Origin: Dimargaris cristalligena
Lineage: Eukaryota > Kickxellomycota > Dimargaritomycetes > Dimargaritales > Dimargaritaceae
Assembly (NCBI GenBank): GCA_027576995.1
Contig: JANBQC010000012.1
Span: forward strand, 1 to 64,000
Reading direction: 5' to 3'
DNA length: 64,000 bases
Position numbers and translations under genes: made by a program
Notes under the pieces: generated by a model
The model's database searches: none
What the model saw: the letters and a program-made list of their open reading frames with translations, nothing else
Told to the model about the DNA's origin: nothing
Part shown: piece by piece, positions 22,389 to 34,068 of the stretch
How positions within the stretch are numbered: the first letter of the stretch is position 1
Layout of the letters: each line of letters starts with the position of its first letter

Positions 22389-24536
22389 ATGCGTATCGCG
22401 TCTGTCAAGACCCTGACCGTCCTCACTCTGGGCATGCTGATGCTGTCCTACCAGGTGGCTGCCCAGCAGGATGGTCAAAACGGCAAGAACGGTAAAGACG
22501 GTCAAGACGGCCAAGATGGCCAGGACAGTTCCGATGGCAGTAGCGACGCCCCCATGGTGGCGGCTGCCGCCGACCCCGGCCCGCCCGGCCTTATTGCCAA
22601 CTACCAGGACGTGCCCGTCAATTCGGCCACATCCGCCGCTGGTGGGGGGTACTTTCCGGCTAGCACCCCCACTGATGGGGGTGTCGCTCCTACTGCCGCT
22701 GGCCCTAGTAGCTCCGTCGATTGCACCACATCTTCGACCGCTGACGTAGCTCCTACTTCCGCTGACAGCGGTAGCGGGGGGTACGGCTGGAACCCGGCGC
22801 CCAGTCCCGATAACGGAAGTGCTACTCCCGCCCCGGGTACTGATGTCGCTCCGTCCACCGGCGACAACGGCGATTATGGATCTGGCCCAGCTCCGGACAA
22901 TGAAAGCGCTGCCCCCGGCGGTGGTGATAATGGCTCCAGCTCGGGTCCCTCATCCGAAGGTAGCGGTGGGTATGGATGGAACCCGGCTCCTAGTCCCGAT
23001 AATGGAGGTACCGCCCCCACCCCAGATACTGATTTCGCTCCGTCCACCGGCGACAACGTCGATTATGGATCGGGTCCGGCTCCCGACAACGGCACTGGCT
23101 CAGGCCCCTCATCCGAAGGTAGCGGTGGATACGGCTGGTCCCCCGCTCCGGATACTGATAGTGGATATGCCGCTCCCAGCGGTGATGACAACAGTACCGG
23201 CCCTGCTCCGTCCACCGGTGATAACAGCGGGTATGAATCGAACCCCGCTCCCGGACCCGGTCCCGATAACGGAAACAGTGCCCCCGGCGGCGGTTATGAG
23301 TCAGGCCCAGCCCCTGACAACGGAGGCACTGGCCCCAGCGATGAGGACAACGGTACTGGAACCGGCCCCTCAACTGACGGCAATGGCGGCTATGGATCGG
23401 GCCCCGCCCCCGGAACTGGTAACGGAGATGACCATGGCCCCAACGGCGAATACTATGGTGAAAGTGGTTCCCCTCCGGCTCCCTCGACCGGCGACAACGG
23501 CACCGGAAGCAACCCTGGTCCCAGCCCTGGCAATGGTGGCGGTGAAACTCCCGCCCCGGCCTCCAGTGGCCGTTGTGATGCCAACAGCCCCTGTCCCATG
23601 GGCTCTTGCTGTTCCTGGTGGGGATGGTGCGGTACCAGCGAGCTGCACTGCGGCAACACCTGTGCCTATAACTGCCCCGAAGGCGCTGGCCACGGTCCCC
23701 TCCAGCCCGGCGAAACCTACAGCCAGGACGGTAGCTGCAGCGCTACCCAGGTCTGTCCCCCTGGTTCCTGCTGTTCCCGTTGGGGTTGGTGTGGTAACTC
23801 TCCCTTCTACTGTGGAAATGATGTCAGTCCCAGCCCTCCGACAAGCGGCGGGTACGGCTCTGGCACTCCTGACCAGGGCCCACAGCCCGATACTGGTTCG
23901 AATGACCAGTCACCCGCTCCTCCCGCTCCCACAAGTGATGATGCCATTTACCAAACCACTGTGACTCCCCCCTCTGCCACCCCGACCCCTGATAACTCGG
24001 GCTATACTGCTCCCCCGGCCCCTGTCGATAATGGCCCGAATCCCCCAGCCCCCGCCGACTCTGAAGTGATCCCGCCGGCCCCGATCGACAGCGGTTACAG
24101 CACCCAACCCCCGGCCCCCGTTGAGAACACCGATGCGACTACGCCGCCTGCTCCCGTGGATAGCGGCTATGTTGCCCCGGCTCCCCCCGCTCCTACCGAC
24201 AGCGCTCCCGCCTCTTCTGCCCCCGCTGGCAGTGGATATGTCGTTGAGCTCCCCGCCCCTGTTGACAGCGCGGCTACTTCTGAAGCCCCCGCCCCCACCG
24301 ACAATGGCACCGCTCCTACCGATAGTGCCCCAGCTCCTTCTGCCCCCGCTGGCAGTGGCTACGTGGTGGAGCTTCCCGCTCCCGTTGATAACAGCCCTGC
24401 TCATCCCGCCCCGACTGATACCGGAGCCACTCCTCCTGCCCCGGCCGGTAGCGGCTACGTTGTTGAGCTTCCTGCTCCCGTTGACAGCGCCGCCACCTCC
24501 CAGCCCGCCTCTGCTGCTCCCGCGGGCGGTTATTAA
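22389..24536 (+). CDS. Secreted protein with collagen-like start and two hevein-type chitin-binding domains
   Basis: The 715-residue single-exon product begins with a clear signal peptide (MRIASVKTLTVLTLGMLMLS..., cleavage near AAQQ). Gly-rich collagen-like triplets (GQNGKNGKDGQDGQDG, later PGPPG) follow. About 350 residues of Gly/Pro/Ser/Asp repeats with unit GYGWNPAPSPDNG come next. Chitin-binding type 1 domain A (about 394-432) has all eight Cys in hevein spacing (C..C..CC.WWGWC..C..C..C). Domain B (about 448-480) has WGWCG but only six Cys; the last pair is missing. The C-terminal third repeats SGYVVELPAPVDS and APTD units. It is likely an extracellular wall or adhesion protein that binds chitin, its own or that of a prey fungus. 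No catalytic domain is present. Codon use is GC-rich, unlike the AT-rich flanks. Confidence 0.9.
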   Translation: MRIASVKTLTVLTLGMLMLSYQVAAQQDGQNGKNGKDGQDGQDGQDSSDGSSDAPMVAAAADPGPPGLIANYQDVPVNSATSAAGGGYFPASTPTDGGVAPTAAGPSSSVDCTTSSTADVAPTSADSGSGGYGWNPAPSPDNGSATPAPGTDVAPSTGDNGDYGSGPAPDNESAAPGGGDNGSSSGPSSEGSGGYGWNPAPSPDNGGTAPTPDTDFAPSTGDNVDYGSGPAPDNGTGSGPSSEGSGGYGWSPAPDTDSGYAAPSGDDNSTGPAPSTGDNSGYESNPAPGPGPDNGNSAPGGGYESGPAPDNGGTGPSDEDNGTGTGPSTDGNGGYGSGPAPGTGNGDDHGPNGEYYGESGSPPAPSTGDNGTGSNPGPSPGNGGGETPAPASSGRCDANSPCPMGSCCSWWGWCGTSELHCGNTCAYNCPEGAGHGPLQPGETYSQDGSCSATQVCPPGSCCSRWGWCGNSPFYCGNDVSPSPPTSGGYGSGTPDQGPQPDTGSNDQSPAPPAPTSDDAIYQTTVTPPSATPTPDNSGYTAPPAPVDNGPNPPAPADSEVIPPAPIDSGYSTQPPAPVENTDATTPPAPVDSGYVAPAPPAPTDSAPASSAPAGSGYVVELPAPVDSAATSEAPAPTDNGTAPTDSAPAPSAPAGSGYVVELPAPVDNSPAHPAPTDTGATPPAPAGSGYVVELPAPVDSAATSQPASAAPAGGY

Positions 24537-25156
24537 ATTATGCTAAATTCAGACAGGTGAAGTTCGTTATAGATTTGTCAACTATGAGCGACTCCCCTTC
24601 TTATCTTTCCTCGAATTTTATCTCAGCATGACATTTCACGAATTATTTTCGCTTGGATTCAGTTACAATCTTTCTTTTTTTTACCAGCGCGACTCGGATG
24701 CTCCAATATCCCATAATTGATTCAGTGATGACCCGCACTGATACTCACATTTTCAATAATTTTTGCATCTTACGACTTAACAATTAAATGCCCTTAGTGA
24801 AACCATACTATTAGCCATTAGTATATGGTACCTACTTTTTCGAGAGTCGATTAAGAACCCACCGTCTGGCCAGTTAAAATACCACTGTCCTGATTTGGTA
24901 TTTATGAATAAGGCTGGTGGATATTATTGAATTGATTAATAATCTTATCTATTCATGTCTCAGTATTGATAACAAATCCCTGCTTTAGAATTGGAGGTAA
25001 TCCCCCCCCTCCCCAAGCATACCTTGATTTCATCTTCACCCGTTGAAAGTTATAGACGAGGACATTTCCTCTGTACAGACTCTCTGTTGACGCTAAAGAA
25101 GACATCTATAATAGTCAAACATTACGAATAGGCAGTTGTTACTTAAATTTAACGTG
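24537..25156. other. Intergenic region, AT-rich
   Basis: The 3' flank of the chitin-binding protein gene. AT-rich, with no gene or RNA recognised. Confidence 0.5.
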
Positions 25157-25295
25157 CGTGTAAAATTAAACCCAGCCGTATAAGGCTTTACATGGTGTGT
25201 GTATAGGAAAATAGGCGGGTGATTCAAATTTAACCAGTAATATTTGCTTCATACTAGCGATTTTTTCTTTATACAGCCTGGTTGAGCCTCTCCTA
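25157..25295 (+). repeat. MITE-like element, copy 3
   Basis: A diverged copy of 139 bp. GTATAA begins exactly 21 bases from the left end and TTATAC ends 26 bases before the right end, as in the reference copy. The middle shares ACCAGTAATATTTGC. The flanking dinucleotides are TG and CA rather than TA, so the target site has decayed or mutated. Confidence 0.78.
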
Positions 25296-27498
25296 CACCA
25301 ATTAAGCGGTCGATCAAGTTAGCCCTTCATAGTTTTAAACATATAATATATTAGCTGACCAGCGATTTAATGTGGCCTATAGGTAGCATTCACATTGATA
25401 ATAGTGGTTAATTTATATTACCATACCTGGGCCAATACCATGTATCCGCAAGACGAATAAATCATACTGTTACATCTTAGCGGGCGAAAATGGTAATATA
25501 GCACATAGAGTTTATTGATGTGGGGATGTATACAAAAAGGGATTTCCTTGAGTTAGGGGGTGGCGGGAGATGTTGGTTTTAATAACGGCCGATGGGTGTA
25601 AATCTGCCTGTCCGGCAAAATGTTACACACACGGCTCTTTCCGTCGAATGGCTGGTTAGAGTACAGGTAGACCTTTCGCCACCAATGAAGAAATAAATAG
25701 CCAAGATAAAAACAAGCCGTTCATGTTTATTTTATCGTTAAAAAGACCAGCCCCATATAGTATTAGTTGAAATATATAGCCCAATATCCAACTCCAGTGA
25801 ATAGGGGGAGTGGGTGATTTGGCTAGCTGGTTAATGCGTATTTCTGCTTTAAGCGTTGGCTACTTAAAAATATAGGATAGTTAGTTCCGTATTAACATTC
25901 TGTCTATATCCCACATAGGTCCCCCAAATAATAGAATTATGCGTGGGATGCACTCACCCGCCCTTGCTCAAATAGACCCCCCACACCTGTCAATTTTCTA
26001 CTAGTTGACCTAAAACTGAGGTTCTTGCTAGGCTATTGCGCATAGGGGCATCGGAGAAAGCCGAAATTGGACTATTGCTATTAATACAGGTGGGCTACGG
26101 CCTTGGCCGATTCAATTACAAATTTATACAAGATGTAATCATTCGAGACTAGGTTTAATTAAGTGGATTCACAGAGGCGGCTCAGTATAAATAACTAGTT
26201 AGGCAATCTCAAACAAAACTATACTATACCCAGCACAATTGGGTAGAAGGAACAAGCCAAACGAGTGAATGTCAACGTGGTTGTACGAGGTCTTGGATGC
26301 AATGCCCATGGTATTGTCGGAGGGGTATTTCTTCAGCCAGTAAGACCCACTCCAACAGTTACACTGTTTCCGGCCTATATTCATTTTTTGATATAAAAAA
26401 CATTTTTGGTTAGGAAACGGCGCCTCGCTTGAGCTTTCGATATAGGCCAGGTAAAATAAAAGTCACACTAAATAACAAAGTTCAAGATAGTATCGCCAAT
26501 TAACTTGATGGAAAATGATAGAGACCCAAGAAAAAGCTGTGCTAACCATTAAATTGCTATAAAATATCACGAACACATCTATCGCTAATCGGCCTTGCCA
26601 TGCTCGCAAAAACCCCATACAATATAGTTCTATCCGATAATGGCACATGCTCCGCGGTGGAAAGACGCAAACTATTGCCACTTGTTCGTTAACTGACATG
26701 CTAATATGTAGACCCCGCTGCCCCCTCCTTTATTTTTTTTTTGAGTCCCCCGAACGGACTAGTTTAAGCCTCCCACCAAAGACCTACATAGCCAACCCGG
26801 TGCCTTTAAAGTAATGATGTAGCCCTAAAATTAATTAGCTTATAGACTGGTCTATTCCAAAATGGGAGGTTATACGTGGAAACCAGCGATGACTAGTGGT
26901 CAATTATCAGGCGGTGCCTTGGAAAGTAATACAAAACAATGATCCACATTCGGTTACTACCATGAATTGGACACTGTGCTACTTGGCCTAGTGCAAAACA
27001 CGGCGAGACCATTACCTGGTCGGCCTTCTCCCTCCGCTTCGTACCTTTGGCCTTGTCTTTCCGTGCCTTGCCCTGTACCCAATGCAGCACTGTATAGACA
27101 AGCTCACCAAATGTACAACGGGTCTCTAGGGAAGCAGCACCAGCGAAATGGCCCATTCAAGCGGAGTGCACCTCCCAATATGGCCTGCGTATGCTGTGCC
27201 GGTTCAGTTCCATAGGCTGTTAGGAGGACGTAAACTGTTTTTGTGGGTGGGGTAGCTCGCGAATTTTTAAGGTTGACATAGAAAAAATAGGCCGAATATA
27301 AGTAGGTGCGCTCGCACTATATAGTTTTCCTTTGTAGACCCACTTGCCTAAAATGCCAGTTGACTCTGGCCCTTCGCCCAAGCCATCCACCAACGACGAC
27401 TTTTCCCCACCTTTACTTTGACTATTCCTTTTATTTTAAGCCCAACCTTTTTCTATTGTCTCATCCCTGATTCGGTATAAATCCTTAGGTTCCCAGAT
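25296..27498. other. Intergenic region with possible decayed frames
   Basis: AT-rich and mostly featureless. Between 26199 and 26699 the - strand has two protein-like frames (one with KKYPSDNTMGIASKTSYNHV) without usable starts or a family match, possibly remnants. 27350-27498 is pyrimidine-rich with TATAAAT at 27476-27482, the promoter of the zinc-finger gene. Confidence 0.4.
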
Positions 27499-28857
27499 AT
27501 GTATTTATCTACCATTGTTTTCAAGCTTGGTTTGACTGTGGGGCTTCCTTGCTTTATATCTGCTCGGCCTCTTCCTGGTGACACGGCCACTGGTACTCCA
27601 TCGGTGGAATTTACTGAACAAAACCATTTACGTGCTCTTGATGCTATGCGTAGGAGCGGTCATGATGGGCAGATATCGCACGAACCCAATCTGCCGAGTT
27701 CGAGTGACTCAGACCCCGACCAGTCTTCATCCGGGTACTGTACCGAGCTGTTCAAGGACAGTGAGTTCCCATTCCCGGACAACACCCAGTGGGATCTTGA
27801 CCATACCGATGACGAACCTGTACATAATGGTGTGGGAGGCTGGGAAGGGTACAACTATTTTAAGGACGACTGCCCTGATACTGCTCCGAATCCCGGTGAG
27901 AATTGTGATGTTGACCCATTGGGTGGCTCCAAGACTGGGTCGATTTGCGGGTATGCGGGTGAATCAGACGATAATGACATGGGATCGGAGTTCAGTGCTA
28001 TAGATGGCGCCGGCGAGGAATGTTACCCAGTAAGTGTTTTTTGCGAGTCCGAGGACGAGTATGTGCATGCTCCCGTCGAATTGTCGAACACTGAGGTTCG
28101 AGAGACCTTACCGGATGTCGAAGGAATGAATCACTCCATCGAAACGCAAATTGTCCATCACAGGGAATCCGATACTGAGTCCAACTATCCAACTAGCCCC
28201 AAACATATTTAGAGCAAGGATGATGGCGATAATGCTTCAGATTTTGCGGAGCATGACTACCAGACCAACGTATCCGATGGCGAGCACAGTGATTTCGAGA
28301 TGGGCCCGAAAATGATACGAAAGAATTCTTCGGGCGCCATTAACCATCATCGCAAGGGCCGCCGGCCTAACCCGGACCTGAAAAAGACACCAAAAATATC
28401 TCCAGGCACTATTAACAAACGTCGCATGGGCTGCTAAATTCACCCGAGCCTGTTATGTGCCAAATGCAAAAAGGTATTTAGTGATAGTAAAGATGCGATA
28501 GTTCACAGAGAGAACTGTCGGGATTTTGTATGTTTTCGCTGTAAGGGAATCTTCGCCCATGCATCAGGGCTCAACCGACATCTGTCAAACAACAAATGTA
28601 CCAAAAATAGCATCTGTGATATACGTGGGATTGATTTATTGGATCCAGCCGTTTTAGCCAAGCACAAGACCTATGATTGTTCCCTTAACGCTTATCCGTG
28701 CCGTGTGTGTAAAAAAAGTTATCGCCTGAAGCGTAGTCAACAAACCCACTTGTCCAGGGCCCAACAAAATGCACTGTATTTTTTCAAGACTTGCAACGAT
28801 GAGTTTCCCATCACTTGCAATTTAAAACAGCATAAGCAATCGTGTAAGGAACCCTGA
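27499..28857 (+). pseudogene. C2HC zinc-finger protein gene with two in-frame stops
   Basis: One continuous frame of 453 codons runs from ATG to TGA at 28855-28857 but is broken by TAG at 28210-28212 and TAA at 28435-28437. The N-terminus is hydrophobic (possible signal). The next 180 residues are acidic and Asp/Ser-rich. After the first stop come basic KGRRPNP and KRRMGC segments. After the second stop come four finger-like units: CAKC...H...C, CFRC...H...C, CRVC...H and a degenerate final one. A strong donor GTAAGT at 28030 and the AG of the TAG codon would define a 183-nt in-frame intron that removes the first stop. The second stop has no such explanation. It is most simply a recent pseudogene; readthrough or sequence error are alternatives. 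The family is not recognised beyond the fingers. Confidence 0.6.
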
Positions 28858-29738
28858 CAAGGTTGTTCTAACTATTTGGGCCTTTAGCCCCTAGTGGTAT
28901 CTTTACACAGTATAAATGATTATAAACTCTGTGGTTAACGATTAACACCCAGCTTTATTCGGCTATTGAGTAGGTACTTGTTGTAGATAAGGCTTGATCT
29001 AGCTGTATATCACAAAAAAATAATTGCCAAGTCATTTTTTACATAGTTAATTAGGTGTAAAACCTATTTTAAAAATGTACACTTCATACATCAATTTCCT
29101 GAGTTGTCTAATTTCGTCCATATAATTTACCGGATACATTAAATATAAAAAAACATCAAGACAAACTGAAAGTGGTTTTTTATTGAATGGGACCTAGCCG
29201 CCTAGTTTTACTGGCATCATCTCTATATATAGGCGTAATAGTCCTGTAAAAATGTAAGGTATGGGGCAATGGGTATAGGGAGGCATTATCATTCAAAACA
29301 ACTGTACTAGCTTATAAAATAGGGTTGGCCCAGTCGTGGTCTATAGCCACGTAGCCACCAGGTTGCCCGCTTTCATACGTTAACCTTCGCCAACGATATT
29401 AGTATATACATTAAATAATTATGTCGTATATTACCTCTGTGTCATCTTGCTGGCACTAATATCACATTTACGATTATTTCAACTAAGGAACATGCTTGAC
29501 TAATAACCAATCTAGCTAGGTCAAAATTTAATAATGCCACTTTGGAAATACACCGTCCACCAAATTTCCCATTTGAGATAGTTTAGGCCAGTCCTCAGTT
29601 GTTTGGCTATTTATTGGTGTTAAATCTCTTCCCTATAGACAGAGTGTGAAAGAAATAAGGGGTACAAATTGGCGAGTGACTGCCATTGATCATGGTTATA
29701 GTTAAGTAGGTTCCAGTAGTGTTACCATAATAGGCGGT
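28858..29738. other. Intergenic region, AT-rich
   Basis: No gene, RNA or repeat copy recognised between the zinc-finger gene and the convergent CsbD-like gene. Confidence 0.5.
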
Positions 29739-30044
29739 TTAGACCTTCTTGGCGAAGTTCTGCTTGGCTTCACCCTGGGCGCGCTGAGCCTCATCCTGGG
29801 CCTTGGCGGTCTGGTTGCCGGTCATGCCGTGGAACCCGCTCTTGATGGCCGCGGACATTCGATCGGCGGTACCCGAAACGTAGTTCTTGGTCTTGCCCTG
29901 GGTTTGTTCGGTCTGGCCCTGGGCCTGGTTGGCGGCGCCGCGGGCCTGCATATTCTCGTTACCGGTTGCGTTGCCAATGCCGTGCTGGACGTCGCCGAGG
30001 CCTTCGTTGAATTTACCGTGGGTCTGGCTGGGGCTGGTCGACAT
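29739..30044 (-). CDS. CsbD-like stress-response protein
   Basis: The 101-residue hydrophilic product resembles the CsbD-like family, whose fungal members include proteins annotated as mismatched base pair/cruciform DNA recognition proteins. The sequence shows the typical Gln/Gly/Asn-rich amphipathic repeats (GKFNEGLGDVQHGIGN, QARGAANQAQGQTEQTQGK, AQDEAQRAQGEAKQNFAKK) and no membrane segment or Cys. There is no intron. A TATA-like TATAAATAAAGG is present on the - strand at about 30199-30210, roughly 155 nt upstream of the ATG. Family members are induced by general stress in bacteria and fungi; the molecular role is not settled. Confidence 0.8.
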   Translation of the reverse strand: MSTSPSQTHGKFNEGLGDVQHGIGNATGNENMQARGAANQAQGQTEQTQGKTKNYVSGTADRMSAAIKSGFHGMTGNQTAKAQDEAQRAQGEAKQNFAKKV

Positions 30045-30269
30045 GTTGAGTAGAAGTTGGGTGATGTGTTGGTTGAGGGATGGGGGATGAAGGGGGTGGT
30101 GATAAGGTGCGGTGGGTGTGAAGTAGAATCGATGAAGTTGTTATGGAAATGAAGTTAATGATGTTGATGATAAAATGTCAGTTCGGCGACAGGTCACCCT
30201 TTATTTATAGAATATCGGACTGATCTGGTAAGTAGAGGTGGGCCATGATAGCAAGGGCGAGAAGGTACG

Positions 30270-30287
30270 CTACTACTACTACTACTA
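30270..30287 (+). repeat. (CTA)n microsatellite
   Basis: About six tandem CTA/ACT units upstream of the CsbD-like gene. Confidence 0.8.
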
Positions 30288-30336
30288 AGAGGCCGGGCGA
30301 TTTACAGTCGGACATGGGGGATATCTTTCGTCAGTA

Positions 30337-30663
30337 TTACCACCGCATTCCGTCACTAGCCATTAGGTTCACCAAAGCCACCGACTTCAAGGAGGGATCG
30401 TTGGTATGACAAACCCGGTTGGCGCTACTCTTGATTAATCGCTTGCCTCAATCCCCCCACTGGATCTGGGTGCTGTCTAGTTGCAGGGTATAGGGCGATG
30501 CGCTAGTAATTAGACATTCAATATTACCCTTGTTCTGCGAAGGGGCGATGATTACCTCATTACTATCCGGTGAGAATGGACCGCCGAAGGAGATATTGTC
30601 AACCGAAAAGTCCGATTTTGACGCCATTGGTCCAATCCTAATCGATATTACATATACGTCACT
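30337..30663 (-). pseudogene. Probable relic of a secreted beta-sandwich-like protein
   Basis: On the - strand a coding-like frame reads SDVYVISIRIGPMASKSDFS then VDNISFGGPFSPDSNEV and continues to a TGA at 30450-30448. After that stop the same frame continues GKRLIKSSANRVCHTND to TAA at 30339-30337. The 'F-VDNISFG' motif is the end strand of many jelly-roll carbohydrate-binding domains. An ATG exists at 30627, but the frame is coding-like upstream of it too, until a nearby stop. No good splice acceptor is visible. I interpret it as a decayed or partial gene; a short 59-residue gene cannot be excluded. Confidence 0.4.
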
Positions 30664-32092
30664 TTCATTACATCATCGTATCGGTTTGATTAGATGACCT
30701 ACTAGCCAATGGTGTTTATTGACAACTACGCCATTCGCCTATTGAGGTTGGCTCGGTGAATAATGTGGTCACAACCTATCGGCCCGGATCTAGAGACCAT
30801 CTTTGACTAACGATAGTCATCCGGCTTTGCTTCGTTATGAAGCCGCTTTATCAACTGAATTTTTAGAAATAGTAAAATGATGCAACCTCCCACTTTACCA
30901 AAGAATGTCTGTAGAAGGGGAGTATCTATACAAGCTCGCTACACCTATGAGCGCAACATTGGTATGATTGGTAGTAGGCAGCTCTGTAATAGTGCAAAAA
31001 ATGGGCATGTTCTGGCCGTAGATTCTCAACAACCTATTGAAGGATATTGGCTTGAATGCTCTTGGGGGACTATACTGTCAATTATAGGCTATGCCGTCAT
31101 TATGAACCAGACAATGACGGAAATCACACGGGTTATTTTCATGTTCGATTCGTCCGAAGATGGAGCAGCACTACAATGACCTAGACTATTTTTGTCGGCG
31201 CTTTTATTTGTCGTAGGCAATGATCCTGGCAAGGACTAAACGCCTACGCCTAGAATGAGAAATAAGAACTAACACACAAGCAGGTGATGCGAAGAGCACA
31301 TTATAGATAGCACATGTGGTAGATATCGATAGGACGAGTTAACTAATAAAAAGGGGGGGGTGTAGAATAAACACTAATTAACTAAATAATCAGCTATAGG
31401 AATTGGCTCGGCTTTATTTAGCTGAGCAGATTAATGATAAATGTGTCGAACCAGCACAGAGCATACTGGAAGACACTACTCTAATATAGAATGAAGATGA
31501 TTTAGGGAATAGATAACCTGGGTGGCTGGTATGGCGGAAGGAAAGTGGACATTTGGCAAGGTGAAGTTATCGCACCTCGTTGATGGAACTGGGTGATGAT
31601 GGCGCCTAGTACTTGAAGACCCGCCGGCTCTAATCCCACTTATTATTATCTACAGCATTATTAAATGACAAATTAACCATAAAATCAAATCCTACCTAGC
31701 TATAGAATACCATATCCTTTAGCTGAGCCGGGTCTACGTTGTCGCAATTAGCCCTATCCCTTCGGATTCCACAGTTACATTTACACCAATATATATTACA
31801 GCTGCGCTGAACCCCACCCATATTTTACATGTTCAATTTACTATATAAAAAAAAACCAACGTATACACCAAGTTTCCCCGTGGACCTAACTGCCCAAATA
31901 GCTATATAAAAAATTGAAAGAGTATGCGCCAACGCTCTTATTGTTGAAATAATCTAGCGGTTCCCTAGAGCGTCTGTAGCCAGTGCTATGTCGCCATTAC
32001 GAGCGCCGAGCTGTGGGCAGCCCGCATGAACGAGCCATTGCTTTATTTGGCGGGCCGATGATACCACAATTTGGCCGTGGATCGATTGTAAC
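30664..32092. other. Intergenic region, no secure gene
   Basis: Mostly AT-rich. A 100-codon open frame at 30877-31179 (+) has no recognisable family and no leader-like upstream sequence. Nothing else is supported. Confidence 0.4.
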
Positions 32093-33049
32093 TCAGCTAT
32101 CCTGCATGTAAGCATCCATTTGCTCATCAAGGTCTTCCTTGGTCGCGACCGGGGCCCGGTGGGGGCGGTCGGAAGAGCGGTGACTGGAGGACAGCCGGGA
32201 ATTCCGGGGTGCTGAGTCCCGCGATGAGGAACCAATACGGCTTCGCAGGTCCCGTGTACTGATAGCCACGGGGCGCGCGGTGGGTTCGATGGAAAGACGG
32301 GTGAATACGGACGAGGCTCCCCGGATCGACATATTGGATACCCGGGGTTGGGCCTTGGTTGTACCGTGGTATTGGCGGATGTGAAGGGACCGGTCTATGT
32401 GGTATTAGAAGGATTGGTAGGGGGGATGGTAACTATGATTATTAGGGACAGAAGGACACGGCGACTCATACAAAGAGCATGGTACTATAGGGCATAAAGG
32501 AGTGGGCAAAATGATCAACTCAACTAGTATCACCGAAGTACGACTTGGTTACTTACTGGTAATACTCAATAGCCGTTCGCCGTCGAGAGTACGCTGGGCC
32601 TCCATGGCATCTTCGGGGGTCACGAATTCGACTATAGCCTGACCCATAGGCTGACCGGCCACATCGTACTGCACCACCACCTTGGACACGGGTCCGATTT
32701 GCCGGAACTCGCGTTCAATATCGTCTTCCTCTACCGAATGGGACAAATTATCGACGAACACCATACTCGTAGGTGGGGGGACTTCCTCCACGGGAACCGG
32801 TTCGGGGATGCCCTGCGCAGCCTCGTTGGGTTTGGCGGAAGCGGGGTACCGATCGACGTACAAGTCGTTTTTCCATTTGCTGTCCCTGGAGGTAGAACGG
32901 CGTGGGCGTTGGGCGTAGGGGCGCCGGTCCTCGCGACGGGAAGGCCGTTCGGTCCGGCGCGAACGTTGGCGGCCGCTAGAAGGACGATCCCGCTTGGACG
33001 CGACAATGTCGTCTAGGGACATGGACAGGAGATCGGGGGTACTGTCCAT
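32093..33049 (-). CDS. ALYREF: ALY/REF-type mRNA export adaptor (Yra1-like)
   Basis: Exon 1 (33049-32557) and exon 2 (32394-32093) are joined in phase 1 across a 162-nt GTAAGT...ATAG intron to give 264 residues. ALY/REF proteins sit in the TREX complex, bind RNA and hand mRNPs to the NXF1/Mex67 export receptor in the nucleus. The N-terminal helix MSLDDIVASKR matches the UAP56-binding motif. An Arg-rich region follows. One RRM lies at about 94-165 with RNP2-like VFVDNL and RNP1-like MGQAIVEF. Then comes an Arg/Ser region. The C-terminus KEDLDEQMDAYMQDS is the second UAP56-binding motif. Both termini being intact makes the model convincing. The RRM end, where the splice join lies (GERLLSITNRSLHIR), is slightly longer than usual, so the exact junction is less certain. 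Confidence 0.88.
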
Positions 33050-34068
33050 AGTACGTGAGTAAGGTTAACAATGAGGGTGGGAGTTGAAAATCAAATAGAA
33101 TAAAATAGAGGGACTAATAGTAACTAATGGAGGAGGAACGAGTCCAAGTGTCCGGGAGTTGGGAGAGGACGTGTATGGCGGTTGTATGGCAAGCGGCCGT
33201 GGGATATAAAGCGCTTAAACAGAAGGAACGAGGGGTTCGTAGATCTAGATGCTGTCAAGATGAATAGCGAAAGTATATGGGTACAGCACACAAGGTGGGC
33301 AACGGCGATTGAGAGATTCTACCGCATTGTTTATGAACAAAACGAAACAAGTGAGACAGCAGGAGGTTAGGGTGCTGAGTCCCCAGGGAGAGGACACTCT
33401 GTGAAGAATACACACCCCTTCCCTCTATCCAATGCTGAGTGACATTATGAGTGGGGTTTTTACCCAGGAAGTATAGATATCGGCGGTACCCATCACCTGG
33501 ATACTTTCCACCCTGGCTTTGGAAAACAGGTTTTAACCGGTAGGTTAGGCAATGGGATGATGATCACTGTGGCCCATATACAGCCACTGTTAAGATGGGG
33601 TACTATATATTTCATCAGCTATAATGGCGCACACGCAGGCACTCTGTGGCTAATATGTTCCCTCTAGACGGTATGTCCTTTTATAAGCCGAGTTGGTCAA
33701 ACGGGCAAATTATGGGCGGTTCCTTTGGATGTATTCTGCAAGCCCTGTAACAAAGTCGATTAACTAAAGGGGTACAAATTGGATTGGCGTAATAGATACT
33801 GGAGCAGGGCTTTAAGGTTTTTTTATTGAAGGAAAGGTAGTAAAAATAAGCAGCGAGGGGGTTATTTCATAATTACAGGGGATAGCAGATGAGGACAAAT
33901 TAAGCGAGGAAAAGACGATACAGTCTAATCATGACGCCGGTTCTGTCGGTCTATTATAGTTCATTCGGAAGTCGTGCTTGGTAAAAAAAGTGGGCCTCTA
34001 AGGTGTTGGGGGGGGGATATAAAGCGAATCAAAAGGCTGAGGGATGCATGCTCCACCCCCATTGATAA
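33050..34068. other. Intergenic region
   Basis: The upstream flank of the ALY/REF gene (purine-rich on the + strand to about 33400), then AT-rich sequence downstream of PMP3. No gene recognised. Confidence 0.5.

Noticed and set aside
22819..23964. 381-codon + strand frame in a second register, and - strand frames over the same span
   Set aside because: Products of the GC-rich repeats of the chitin-binding protein; they lack the Cys-rich domains and signal peptide that mark the true frame.
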